Assembly: GCA_015179125.1 (NCBI GenBank)
Contig: WHVA01000131.1
Location: 1 to 64,000, forward strand
Reading direction: 5' to 3'
DNA: 64,000 bases
Source: Gautieria morchelliformis
Lineage: Eukaryota > Basidiomycota > Agaricomycetes > Gomphales > Gomphaceae
In this document: positions 9,559 through 20,697 of the stretch, one piece after another
Numbering within the stretch: position 1 is the first letter of the stretch
Layout of the letters: each line of letters opens with the position of its first letter
The notes under the pieces: model-generated
Database searches by the model: none
Seen by the model: only the letters and a program-made list of their open reading frames with translations
Told to the model about the DNA's origin: nothing
Made by a program: the position numbers and the translations under genes

Positions 9559-9958
9559 GTGCAATTTTTTTTCTTTTTTCTCTTTGCTTTCTCATCATTT
9601 TATATTACTCCAGTAAGCTACCTTGTTGCTACACATCAATTGTACTATTTGAAACACTCCCCTTACTCTCTGAGACTCCCAAGTCCCTGTGCTCTCAAGC
9701 TACAGATGCACGAACAATTTGCCATGCACGATGCAATGGTTCTTTTGTTGTACTCACTAAGGTTTGCTTATGCTAACCTAGTAAGTGAATTTGCTGTCTC
9801 AGGGATCGCAGCAGTCGGTTTGTTATGGTGATGTGATCCGTCTACCTGTCGATATGGGCTGGCTTTGGGTAGCTTATTTTAAGTGCTTAAATGTACTTAA
9901 TTTTGGTGGTAGCTAAATTAATTTTTTTGACACTGATTTTGGGGTGAAAATAGCTACT
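9559..9958 (+). other. Interval without a recognised gene
   Basis: A short open frame (9559-9831) has no feature I can relate to AP-3 beta or any other family. The T-rich run at 9565-9600 followed by TTACTCCAG looks like an intron 3' end, but the exon after it does not continue the adaptin. The subterminal TTAAGTGC-type motifs of the TIR unit begin at about 9880. Confidence 0.4.
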
Positions 9959-10015
9959 GGAATTAAGTACTAGTGCAAAAAGTACTTATTTTAAGTGCCC
10001 GCTCTTCCTACAGTG

Positions 10016-10424
10016 CAACCGTGACATACGCCTGATTGACCTTGTCCTAGTCACTGGATGTCACAAGACCTCTGGGGCTGGTCTGCATTTGAAGCTTCAG
10101 CCAAGGTAGATCGTGGATTGGCCCTTGATGTAGGGTTCGGGAAAGCAAAAATATGGGCTACATGGGACGATAGGCAATTTCATGCGGCATGGGGGCACTC
10201 TGGTCCAGTGAGACCAACCATAAGAATGGACAACAGCCTGCCAAGCCCCCCTCAGAGCAATGAAGGTCATATTGATACCGACAACTCAGATTATGCAAGG
10301 AAGGATGATCTGCAATTGGCCAGTGTTCCTCAGTAACCTAATATGTGTGTAATAAAATCATTAATGGGGTTATTAGTACAGATTTGTAGACTCAGGCAAA
10401 CTCTAGTGCTGCTGGGTCTGAAAC
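10016..10424 (+). pseudogene. 3' part of the split Agaricomycete family gene copy
   Basis: Begins with the second CAAC duplication and continues the family frame exactly where 758 stopped: RDIRLIDLVLVTG, then SAFEASAKVDRGLALDVGFGKAK and FHAAWGHSGP, matching 61196-61480. The DNA match extends into the paralogue's intron (to about 10424) and then ends. CDKTS is changed to CHKTS in the most conserved segment. With the 5' part lost and the insertion present, it cannot make a normal product. Confidence 0.75.
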
Positions 10425-10433
10425 GGTGCTTAA

Positions 10434-10552
10434 CAAAGTGACTTGAGCGCTTCACTTTGCGGTCACTTTCCCTGCCAAAGTTCAAGTGCCAGAGGTTGCC
10501 GTCACTTTTGGCAAGGAAAGTGAAATTGTCATAAGTGACACTTTCAATAGAC
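10434..10552. repeat. Small inverted-repeat element (possible MITE remnant)
   Basis: CACTTTCCCTGCCAAAG (about 10464-10480) is mirrored by CTTTTGGCAAGGAAAGTG (about 10517-10534), and AAGTGAC-type motifs recur at both edges. It sits exactly where the family gene copy loses homology. Target duplications were not established. Confidence 0.35.
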
Positions 10553-13500
10553 GGTCTGTAGGTGCATCTCTAGAAAAATTAAGTAGACACAATTTTTTGC
10601 ATGACATTTAGCACAATGTGTTGGGTGCATTTATGCTCCTGCACCAAAATCAAGCATAATATATCCAATTTGTTGTGTGGTTTCTCAATTTCTTCTCATA
10701 TTGTTCTTGTATCATGCATCCATTTCTCTGGTTATTTTCGAAATTTTCCACTCACTCCCTATCTCTCCATTTCATCTTGTTATTTCTATTTTCACAAGCG
10801 GCTGCACCCAGCGGAGTCTGAAATGACTTCGACGCGCGAGCTCTTGGGCGCTAAAGGGCCGGGTAGTAGTACATGCACAGTGACAACTAAATTCACTGAG
10901 AGAGTGAATTGTTTTCTAGTCTATTCTTTTGAGCAACAAGTCCATACCTACTGCCTATAATTCCTGTCCTCTACACAATGTATGTCAACTTTTTCCAGAG
11001 GTTCGCGCAAAAGAACGGTTTCTGGAGCTCCATTGCACCGGATGGGTTTCACTTTGCTCACTTGATGCACTCTTCAAGTCATAAGTACAGTAGTAGCTAT
11101 GTACTGTCTGGTTTCAAATCATGTGCGAGGCTCCCCTGATGAGATCCCAACATGTTGGCTACCGTATTATTCTCACAGTGCATGTGCTGCTGGTCTCAGA
11201 ACCTTTCGCAATGCATCGTACTGTTCATGCTGCAGTATGTGCTTGGATGTAATTTCTAGTTGTCTCACATGCACTACCCTCATCTACACGGTCATCAGAA
11301 TGCATGGAACTTGAGCTCTTTCCTGTACGCATATGTTGAAACCCTATTCCATTTGGTACACGCATTCCATTGGCAAAGCAAGTCAACATCGAAACTCTCT
11401 TGCCCATTCTCCACAAAGCACGTTTCCATTTGGTGCATAGATTGTCACCTTTTGTTGAATGGTACATGGTGGGTACAGTCCTCCCCCATATTCCACTATC
11501 TGCGCTTCTCATTTCTTTCTTATTATTCTCTGTAGATTCATGTCTAAATGTCTTTGCAGATGCTCTCCAAAGACTGGGGCATCGTTCTATTCGCATTTGT
11601 ATTCTCCAAGGGCTAAACTTATCCTGGGAGCTTAATAATGTCGAGATCGCATCTTGAACGTGATCGACTGCTGCACCTTACCTTACTCAGACACGCGCAA
11701 AGCCCGGCCTCAACAATCGTGGCAAAATTGCCCGAGATTTTGATTGCTACCTCCATGACCTAAGGCCTCACTGCTCACACACTCTGAGTTGGAAAACCAA
11801 TATGTTTTGTTGCGCATTGGGGCTGTTCGGTTTAGACTACAAGACAGCCCATGACTCAGGGAGGCAAGACCAACAGACTACTGAGGAGAATGCGACTAAT
11901 TACGCGCCATACATGGCAAAACCAACTTCCCTTCTGCATCATGCACAAGGTCCCGACTTTCGTGGTGCATTGGCGCCATATTGGGATAATTATAACATGT
12001 TTGGTGCCCCCCGACGCATTGATGGCAACCTGAAAATGAGTGGGAAATGAACCGACGGGTTGCAGGTGCGCTAATATGTCTTTAGGATAAGATAGGGTAC
12101 TCACCACGCAAATTATACAGCCACTACGCTCCAGGTTCATGGAACAGGCAAAGTTGTCACAGCTGGCCATCCGGCAATACACCCTGGCATATCTGCTGAT
12201 TCATATCAAGACAAGCCTACATGTAATATACATTCTGATGACGTGCCTACCAAGCAGAGACATCAGGAGGTTCTTGGTCATACACAACTCGAGTACCAGT
12301 ACCTGCCTGCCCCTCACATCACTGAGTATGAGCGGCATGTCTCACCCCTTATGCCAAGCCTCAAAATGCCTGCACATGGTGACACTGTAATCGCACCTCG
12401 TTGGGGTCATCCCTGTCCAGGCCACTGAGTATGGACTGTGCGTGCCAGCCATTACCGAAAAGCCAGCAATAGATGGTAATGTTATGTTTGTGTTAGGGAT
12501 TGTCCACAAAGTAGCTACCTATTTATGAACATTTACTAGGTAGTTAATTAGTTTCAAATGTCCTCAAGAAAGGTTGTATTAATATTTCTATGCTACACTC
12601 ACATTGGGTCCACAAGATACAACAATCTCTTGATAGTTTAGCTAAGAATCCCCCACGGTCACATGACTATCACATGACCTCAAAAACAGCTCAAAGTCAT
12701 CTGATCATCCACAGTCACCTGACAATCACCTGACCTCAAAGTCACCTGATTATCTACAGTCACCTGACAATCACCTGATCTCAAAGTCACTTGATTATCT
12801 ACGGTCACCTGACAATCACATGACACAGTCACATGACATCAATCCAGCTTGAAGTCACATGACTTTCCTTCATCACATGATAATCACATGAGCGTGGGAG
12901 TTTCTTACATACTCTTAGCTTTACTGTCACAGAGCTGTGACTTTAACCCAATATAGCAATAGAACCTTCCACAGCCTTCCAATAGTTTCCAAATCTTTCC
13001 TGGAGCTTCTCTAAGCCTCCACAAGGTTCTTCACAGTAGTAGAAGCCTCTACAAGGTTCCTAGCAGTAGTTACATAAGCTAGATAGATGCAGTATAAATA
13101 GCCTGCAGTTTTAGCAGTGAAGCAATCAATCATCTTTCACCCAAACCACTCATACCTTGAGTAACTGAAGTGTGACTTCAACACAGCCTTGTACCGAAGT
13201 ACTGGCTCACTGACTTGGCTACAGTCTAAGATTGCAGCAACTCTGATTGGCTCTGAGAAGTACAAGAGTGCTCTATTTTAATTGCAGCAGGCTCTGAATA
13301 ATCGCGCTGCGAACAGCAACATTACTAAGAGTAACTGATTAGTAATCCTGTACCATTAGACGCCACTCTGAGCAGTGATCTAATAGACTTGGTTATTAGT
13401 TATTCAATTCACGCAATAGTTTATTAACTTAACTCTGAGTTAAGTGGGTTAATAGCCTTTTGAGTAATTGATCTTTCTTGATCAATCAACGCACTGCAGA

Positions 13501-14014
13501 TATTAACCTAACTCAGGGTAAGTGAGTTAATATCCTACGTTTGTTGAGTTGGAAAACCAGAAAAGCCACAAGAATAGTGACATAATTGAACTGAGGAAGA
13601 GTTCAAGCGCAGAACTATCTTTTCACGTCTTGGGGATTATTGTTGTCTTTAATTCACTCGACCCGCGGTCCTAAGACTCTAGGTAGCTTTCCCCCTTAAA
13701 GTATCTGGACCCTTGGACGCCTATAAACATTCTTTGACCTCACAAAGTATTGCACAATCTAAGAACTACATGTGTTCAGTTAAATCTCTATTGCTACACT
13801 TCCTGTACCAATACTGATTCTGATTGTTCACCGGAGTATAATTTCTTAATTGGGTTCTCCGTTAAAATAGTTTCGAAGCTTGCGTGTGCTTGTAAAGTCA
13901 AATCTCTGATTGAACTTTAGAATTGTGTTTAACACCACAGTTTTACGTTTAGTTCAACGGGTTCCAAAACAGTTTGGTGATGATTCTGGTGAATGAATCT
14001 CCTATGTTTCTCTA
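10553..14014. other. Long interval with no confidently identified gene
   Basis: Several short open frames occur (11099-11657, 11802-12050, 12139-12428), but none shows a motif, intron pattern or homology that I recognise. 11000-12450 could be remains of another transposon. The E-box array is listed separately. At 13091 GTATAAATAG resembles a TATA box upstream of the transposase relic at 14015, and 12490-13990 has the AT-rich, repeat-bearing look of an LTR or transposon flank, but no ends could be fixed. Confidence 0.4.
12653..12892. repeat. Array of TCACCTGA/TCACATGA motifs (E-box cores)
   Basis: A tandem, partly degenerate array with a unit near 45 bp (for example CAGTCACCTGACAATCACC and what follows it, repeated at about 12710, 12757 and 12800) contains more than a dozen CACCTG or CACATG hexamers, most in the palindromic context TCAC(A/C)TGA. 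Such cores are bHLH binding sites in general, but any regulatory role here is inference. It lies about 200 bp upstream of a TATA-like sequence (13091). Confidence 0.6.
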
Positions 14015-15835
14015 ATGACTGGAGTCAGCTCACGTATAAATAATAATCCAGATTACCTAGTAGGCTACCAGCTGTGTGAATATCCAGTAAATGGCCAACC
14101 TCCCAAATGGAATTTCACCAAATGGAGTTGGCACTCAAATGGCTGGCACAATGGGTGTGAGGTGCATGTTTGTGTGGGGGTTATTAAATGTGGGTATTGT
14201 GGACGACTACAGCGCAGTAAGACCAATGGATCGGTATGGGCTGCACAGCTTACAGAGCCATGTCATGGATGTAAACGAATCAAGTACGAGCTATTCAAGT
14301 GGATTGCCAAGTTTCGTCAATGGACAGAGGATCGAAATGGGGTCTCATGGGTATGTTGGGAACATGATGGTGTTCATGAACATCTTAGACCACTGTTTTC
14401 TGGACATCTGACCAAACGTGAGGAGGATTCACTTGATGCTCAAGTGTTGTGTCGTGTTGAGGCATCTGCTTTGCAATTACAGACCGGTGACACTACACCT
14501 GGATCAGTTCCGCTAGCTAATATCTCACCGATCCTAAGTGATCCTCGAAAGGCCCGGTATCAAAGGACACAAAGCCAGACACACCTGGAATTAGCGCCAT
14601 CCCCGACTAAAGGTGGCCTTCCCTTTTTGAACACATTTGGTAAATTACACGAACAAAGGAGCACTCGGTTCCTCCTTGATTCCGCATTTCATCATCCCAC
14701 ATATGTTGTGGTTCAAACACCATGGATGCAACAGTGTGTACTTGCTGAAGCGGTGGATGACTGGATCAATACACCAAGCGGCGAGGGTGATGCTCGCCAT
14801 CGCTTTGTCACCGATGGAGACCACAGCTTTTTCAAGTCTGGGGTCCTTCTGGCCACTTGTGCTTTTAGCAGAACGTTGGAGACATGGGCCCCTACCATGT
14901 ACACATGGATTCAATCCCAGGATATTGCACACCATCAGCCTCACTTCAAACAGATGTTTCACCAGGTAGTGGATGCTGCAGGCCAGCGTTTCGATGCAAA
15001 GCTGCTCTTGAATGTATGCCAAATAAAATATTTGTGATACTGTCTGGCCCTATACTGACAAGTAGTCTATCATAGGTGATGGACTACTCTGTAGCAGCTT
15101 GTGCAGCTCATGCCAGTAAATATAGTGTGGCAATGACCTCTCGTCTTGTGAATTTTCCATTGCTATCTCCAGAGGCTCAGGCTCTTGAACTACGAAGGTA
15201 TGAAGACGAGGCCACAACAGCTCCGGTAGGCTGTCAGACACATTGGGCAGGTTCATGCTTACGAATCAAACATAGCGGTTCCATCGTGCCCCCGAACAAG
15301 GTTGCATGGTTTGAACATCTAACTTTTACTCTCACTTCGCCATCACAAACGTCCGACAGCTTCAACAGCACAGTTCAAGAGCTCTGAGAGACTTTCCAAA
15401 GGCATGGGGGTGGCTATGGGGGTGGTTACAATCCAAAGTAGCGAGCATGATATTCCAGTCAGCGTTGGGTGGCAATAGATGTGTTTGACCAGGTGCCACA
15501 TACAACCAATGCTGTCGAGAGTCAGCATTCACTACTACACCATGCAACTGCTACCAATCAGGACCTGATTCCGGGGTTGCAAAAACTTTACTTACATGTC
15601 CAAACTTTGGAAGCATGCTATCATGCGACCAAGGGTGAGTTTGGAACCTGTATATTCAATCTCGCTCGCATATTGCTTAGTAGACATGTATCAAGCTGGC
15701 CATGTTACGCCATCAGGACCACAGGGGAGAGCTCCCAAATCATATCCTACAAAGTATGCAGCAAATGATGGAAGACCACCAGACACCGTTGAGGCGCTGG
15801 CAAAAGCGGCAAAAGTTGATGCCAGGAAGGGGTAA
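14015..15835 (+). pseudogene. DDE transposase (Mutator-like, tentative) with N-terminal zinc-binding domain, broken
   Basis: Residues 40-115 form a Cys/His-rich domain (CEVHVCVGVIKCGYCG, CHGCKR, CWEHDGVHEH) that resembles GCM/WRKY-type DNA-binding fingers. The catalytic part follows: first acidic residue in VTDGDHSFFK (about residue 268), an intron at 15014-15074, second in VMDYSVA, a conserved RLVNFPLLSPEAQALELRRY block, and a final glutamate in TTNAVESQHS (about 15515). At least two frameshifts (near 15384 and 15460) disrupt the last exon. Transposases of this plan cut and paste their own element. The exact superfamily (Mutator-like or a related fungal DDE group) is inferred from the D, D and N-x-x-E pattern. 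Confidence 0.6.
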
Positions 15836-16052
15836 CTACTATCGCTGTGCATGCTGACAAAATACCCGGAGAAACACTTAGTATTTTGCAGCTGCAGCCT
15901 CTCTCTAGATCCCTTGAACACCAACTGCTCCAAGGCTATCGGTGGTCACTGCCAAACTCATGCTTTTGGGACACTGGCACAGAGCTACTCTTCTGTGCCT
16001 TTGTATCCTTGCGTCCTTCCATTATGTCTCACACTGCAGGCACAGAAAGGTT

Positions 16053-16413
16053 TTCTGGTCTGAAAAACTGTCAAAAAACTGTAAAGATTTTCCAAATATT
16101 TTTAGTGTTTTTTTATGTAAAAAAAAACTATAATAAAATTTTGTGTTTTTATTAGAATTTGTTGAGCAAGAAAATTGTAAAAAAATTCAAAGTTTTTTTC
16201 AGGGTTTTGTATGGGTTTCTTTGTGTTTTCACAAAGAAGCTTATAAAAAGACATAAAAAACCCTGGAAAAACTTCAAATTTTTTTTACAATTTTCTTGCT
16301 CAACAAATTCTAACAAAAACACAAACTTTTATTATAGTTTTTTTACATTAAAAACACTCAAAAATTTTGGAATATCTTTACAATATTTTGAACAGTTTTT
16401 CAGACCAGAAAAT
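16053..16413. mobile_element. AT-rich foldback element with ~160-bp inverted arms
   Basis: The left arm (about 16053-16205) and the reverse complement of the right arm (about 16255-16413) match over roughly 155 bp with scattered changes. Shared blocks include TTTTCTGGTCTGAAAAACTG at the tip and GAATTTGTTGAGCAAGAAAA near the centre. The loop is about 45 bp. There is no coding potential, and no convincing target duplication could be fixed because both edges run into T-rich bases. It separates the transposase relic from the USP-like relic. Such structures are typical of foldback elements or MITEs and can form a long RNA hairpin if transcribed. Confidence 0.75.
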
Positions 16414-16439
16414 TTTCATATGCCTCCAGTGTCAACTAT

Positions 16440-17595
16440 TCTTGGCTGTACCCCCCAGTAGTGCACTTGGTGGCCTTGTTTATCATTTTAAACATCGCCA
16501 CAAGTGGATGGTTGATGCCAAGAGTGGAGATGACGAAGGTCTCAGGATCCTTGATTTACAACAGGGCATAATACATGCCCACATATTTGATCGGTGGAAG
16601 CTGTACCCCTCACGCTCAGACTTTGGTTGTGCTATGACTTGGATGCATCGTATCATCATGGTAGGTGGACAACAGAGTGGAGGTTTTACTATCTATATAA
16701 TATTGTCCATAGGACCAAACTGGTATCGAATGCCAGGCACAATTTGGGTTGCAGCACTTTCATATCTTTCGCTGTAATGACGGCCATGAAACTTGAATGG
16801 CAGCATGCCCACCAGTTCTACAATTGCGACTCCATGATCATAACATTAAGGTGGCTCAGTTTCGTGAAGGTGGCCTGACATCCTGTCCCTTGCTCTCAAG
16901 TTATTTTAATCACCATATCCCCCGGGCACCAACTGGCAATGACTCTGGGGGAACAACCCTGCTTCACGAGTCTGCTACACTGGCATGTCACCGCTGTGGC
17001 AAGAAATCTTTTTTGGAATCCATTCAGACAGTCTGGCCTGCCATTTTATTGATTCTCAGGCCCGCGAGACCTGATAATGCACTAGCACCATGCCACAACG
17101 ACATTAATATAGAGCTTTCTGTGCACTTTCGAGGTGACATTGCGCACAGTGGTGATATAGACTACCACTACGTAGGTCACATAGTACATGAACTGAACAA
17201 TTGGACAGCATGGCTCCGGGTCTATGACCATGCCTATGGCTATGATGACATGCAAAATGGAGGGTTACTGCAAGACCTGGGTCCAGCTGCTAAGCTCCTT
17301 GAAGGGTGTTCAGGAGATTCATGTCTCCATGTGCTCTGCCGTTCCTCTGTTGCCCATGTATGTATGACACTATACGTGATGCACATAACTAACACACTAC
17401 CATATGGCTGCCCAGACCACCCGTCGCTCTATTCAAGCCATCCTTGAAGATTATAATGTTGTGAAGGAACCACAAGTGCATTATTGTTTGGAAGATGATG
17501 GCACTTGGATTGTGGATAAAGTTACAGAGTCTGTTAGCCGCAATGAGCAGGAATCTTACTGCCTAAGATTCTATACATGTTTCCTAGCTATTTAA
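16440..17595 (+). pseudogene. USP/papain-like reading frame next to the transposase, degenerate
   Basis: Three overlapping frames read as one decayed protein: GGLVYHFKHRHKW and FGCAMTWMHRIIM first, then FRCNDGHE, and from about 16850 a continuous stretch FREGGLTSCPLLSSYF, a CxxC knuckle (CHRCGKKS) and FLESIQTVWPAILLI. It ends with YVGHIVHELNNWTAWLRVYD and YGYDDM, where a histidine and an aspartate sit as in ubiquitin-specific protease C-termini. No catalytic cysteine box was seen, so enzymatic identity is only suggested. It probably belonged to the same mobile element as the transposase, as a second ORF or a C-terminal continuation. Confidence 0.35.
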
Positions 17596-17916
17596 CTAGT
17601 TTGGAACGAAGCTATGCTATGAAAGATGCTTGTGGAGCAAGCAGGTGCCGCCAGTGCATGATACATGCACCGGTGCTGGAGTATGTACCTATCTGGTCAT
17701 TAGGTACTTGTGCCTTGAACTGTGGAGCTAATATATGCATTCAGGAAATTGGAATGATGGAGCGCCTCCCGCGCTCCATCTCGGATCTGTGCCTTGAGTG
17801 GCCCCGGAACCTGGCTCAGGGTTAAAGGGGCCAGCTAGATGCGCGCGCGTCTGATAACGCATGCGCATGTAAGAGGTCCTGCACTGGTAAGTCGCATATG
17901 CATGAGTGTGAATGGG

Positions 17917-18582
17917 ATATACTAGGGTAGGGCTTGATATTCCCACCCATAATATAACAGAGCTGAACCACGGATATATGCCACGGATCGACCTACCAAT
18001 GGGTACGGACACTCCCTTCAAAGGAATGACCCAATTCGCACATCAGGCTCGATGGAACCTGATGGCAGCACACGATACAATCATAATAAGAAACGTCGCG
18101 AAGTGGACATATATGTGGTGGGAGACTGCATGTATCTGTCAACCCAGAACCTGACCCTGCCAAAAGGAAGGGCCAGGAAACTAGTACCATGGTAGATTGG
18201 GCCATATCGCATGAACGAAGCCCATAATGAAACCTCGACGGTAACCCTCAAATTACCAAAGGAATTGAAAAAATCGACACATCACGCCAACATTCCATAC
18301 CAGCCTCATACGATGGTATGAAGCGAATAATGATGATCTGTTCCCTCGCCGAGAAGCAAAGTCATTTTATGGTTTTGGAGCAAACAGCGAGGAAGAGTGG
18401 CTTGTTGACGAGATCTTATCCCACCGATGGATAGACTCAAAGGACCTAGAGTTCCAAATCAGGTGGGCTCTAGGAGACGTGACATGGGAGCCCATGTCAT
18501 CGTGTAAGAACCTCAAAGCCCTAGATAGTTATCTAGAACTTCGAGGCGTGGCCAAGCCTCGCGACTTGCCTAAACGGCATTA
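17917..18582 (+). pseudogene. Gypsy integrase C-terminus with chromodomain, degenerate
   Basis: Several frames give the end of a Ty3/Gypsy polyprotein: ELNHGYMPRIDLPMGTDTPF and KGMTQFAHQARWNLMAAHD (integrase C-terminal part), LTLPKGRARKLVP, HNETSTVTLKLPKEL, and a chromodomain EEWLVDEILSHRW...FQIRWALGDVTWEP...ALDSYLELRGV ending at a TAG. Chromodomain integrases direct insertion toward marked chromatin. Frameshifts and a stop between the blocks make it non-functional. The upstream integrase, RT and Gag are absent. Confidence 0.75.
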
Positions 18583-18703
18583 GGTCACATTGGTCACATG
18601 TGATCATGTGATGCACCAGCCATGGCACCATAAACTTTCATCTCGGATCTCTCCGAAGGCGCTTCGCTCCTTGAGAAGCGACCACCACCATCTTCTAATG
18701 AAG

Positions 18704-20653
18704 ATGGATGGCATCAAAGAGCCCATGGACATCGACCCGTCAACGTCCACGCCAGGGCCAGCAGCTCCGAAAAAGGGAGTCGCCGCAATCTTCTCAAAGA
18801 AGTTGGCTCCCGAGAATTGGGAGATAGCGCCATGGAATGACGGTCTCACCATGATCCATTTGGATAAGTGTGACTGTTGCGAGTCATACACAACACACTT
18901 AGCGGAGTCGTCAAACTCTGGTAAAATAAGAATCGTAGATGAAGCTATTGCCTATGCAGTCAAAGACGCCTGGCCTTGGATCACCAAGGAGGCCAGGCGA
19001 ACAGCACTCGAGGACTCTTGGTCAGAGATCGAGTGCCTCTAGCGTGACCTGGCATCCAAGCATGAGCAAGTATCACGTCGGGACGACAAGATCCACAAGT
19101 TAAAGCAGCAACTCGAAGGAACCAGGCGAACACGCCCCACCCCGTCACGGCCCAAGGCTCAGCCTGTGGCCGTCCCTCATCCCGCCCAATGGCTCCACTG
19201 TCATCACACAATAGAGGGGCAACGCTGCCCCAAGCACCAGCCCCTGGGGCCGTGCCCCTCCCAACAGGCTTGGCTCTTGCCAGCCAGATAACAGAGCCCC
19301 ACGTGGCACCCACCGAGGATGCCCGCATGTTGTCCAGGATGGCAATGGTCACCGGCTCCGTTCGAGTCAGCACATGCTGACATCCTGGACGGATGGCTGT
19401 CCGACATGTCGGTCTGGGATGACTATGACTCAGACCGGGCCGAGCGTGTTTCCAAACGGAAACGCAGAAAACATCTCCCATGGCCAGTCCTAGAGAATGG
19501 ACTGGCAGAAGAACTAGAACACATCGAGAATGCATATCTAGCAGAGTCATGGACGACCCCAGGCTGCACCAAGCGCTAGCCACCGCCCAGGCCCAATACA
19601 TAGGGCCTCACGTCGTGCTACCACCACTGGGGTGGGAGTTGTACAATGCTACCTGGGGGAAGGGGAGCCATTGAGGCATGGAGATCCTCCAATCTCCGTG
19701 ATGGGCCGCTTGCCGCAGCCCCTAGGCAGATCAGCCCCTCGAATTGCCAAGTGGTACCATGTCTGCCCGATAACCAAGCAGAAGTTTCAAGACCTCCTCA
19801 CGCGTGCCAAGGACACCCCAGTCAACCAGCACACGCTGGAAATGAACATGGCATTCCAGCGCCTCCGAGAGGAGGGCCCCCGTATGCCCCACCAGAATTA
19901 TATAAATATTCTGGACGGTATGCCCGATGACATAGTCATGGTGCTCAAAGGTGTCCCTCCCGCCATCCGCAATGACGTGGAAGGCAGGCTAAACACAACA
20001 GATATTGACATCTGGATGTGGATAAGGATCCTGGCTCCCAAATCCAAGCCATGGTCCCCCTCAAGTTGCGCTTAAGCGACTTGTTTGGTACGCCGTGCCA
20101 GTGGCAGGAGCTGGTGAACGATATCACAATTCCTCCTCCCATGGCGCACACCCTTTGGGCTTTGGTCACAGGGACGTTCCCGGTTGGAAACAGACTCGCG
20201 CACGATATCCTGCTGAAGGAACTCATGTCATGGCTTGCTCTCCATGGCAGCATGACTCATGAACGTATCTCTTGGATCGAGGGATACTTCCAACGACTTC
20301 AGGTTAAAGAAGTCGTGAACACTGCTGCATGCACAGGGCAGCAGCAACACAAACAGGGACTGAAGCTGTCCCAGCGCACCCATGAGAAAGCGGCCGTGAG
20401 TACCTCGGAGCAGCTCGATAAGGAGCTGCTCGCATCCCAACCCCCAGATCCGCAACCTGATACAGCCATGGACACCGCCTTCATCCAGGAGATGGGGATC
20501 AACCCATCTCTTGAAACGGGTCCATATCAGCCCCGAGATGGACCCGGCCCATCCACATCCGCTCACGCAGATGTGATGCACGTGGACCCCCAGCCCTTGC
20601 TAGCTCCATACGAAGACATCCCAATCTCCCACCACCGAGGAAAAGGACCTTGA
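18704..20653 (+). pseudogene. Unrecognised extra ORF of the Gypsy element, degenerate
   Basis: Lies between the chromodomain stop and the 3' LTR. Coherent protein-like segments in shifting frames: EPMDIDPSTSTPGPAAPKKG, FSKKLAPENWEIAPWNDGL, HLDKCDCCESYTTHL (a CxCC motif), a coiled-coil-like stretch after a premature TAG (19040), WDDYDSDRAERVSKRKRRK, and from 19680 a 147- and a 211-codon frame. The last is acidic and proline-rich at its end (to GKGP, stop 20651-20653). I do not recognise a domain. Position after pol suggests a third ORF particular to this Gypsy lineage. Confidence 0.45.
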
Positions 20654-20685
20654 CACAGAAATCTACGGGGATTAGAGTTACCTTT

Positions 20686-20697
20686 AGTGGGGGAGGG
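20686..20697 (+). other. Gypsy polypurine tract
   Basis: AGTGGGGGAGGG directly precedes TGTAAATACGC, the expected polypurine tract and TG start of a 3' LTR. Confidence 0.6.

Larger units (their letters stand above)
759..10015. mobile_element. TIR DNA transposon-like unit carrying host gene sequence
   Basis: The ends are inverted repeats: 759-803 and the reverse complement of 9971-10015 agree at about 35 of 45 positions and both begin CACTG. The flanking 4-bp direct repeat is CAAC. Short TTAAGTAC/TTAAGTGC motifs recur just inside both ends, as subterminal transposase sites often do. The insertion cuts a gene-family copy whose halves lie at 667-758 and 10016-10424. No transposase was recognised inside, so the unit is probably non-autonomous. 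CACTG ends with a short duplication fit the CMC (CACTA/Chapaev/Plavaka) group, but that assignment is inference. Without the later Copia insertion the unit is about 4.0 kb. Confidence 0.62.

Noticed and set aside
12653..12892. Possible CRISPR-like array
   Set aside because: The units are degenerate, lack unique spacers of constant size, and the host is eukaryotic; it is a minisatellite of short motifs.
17755..17779. Hairpin GATGGAGCGC...GCGCTCCATC as a terminator
   Set aside because: A perfect 10-bp stem, but rho-independent terminators do not apply in this organism and no gene ends there; probably an edge feature of a repeat.
19189..19601. Minus-strand frame of 206 codons
   Set aside because: Lies opposite the decayed Gypsy extra ORF, whose plus-strand segments are coherent; no motif in the minus frame.
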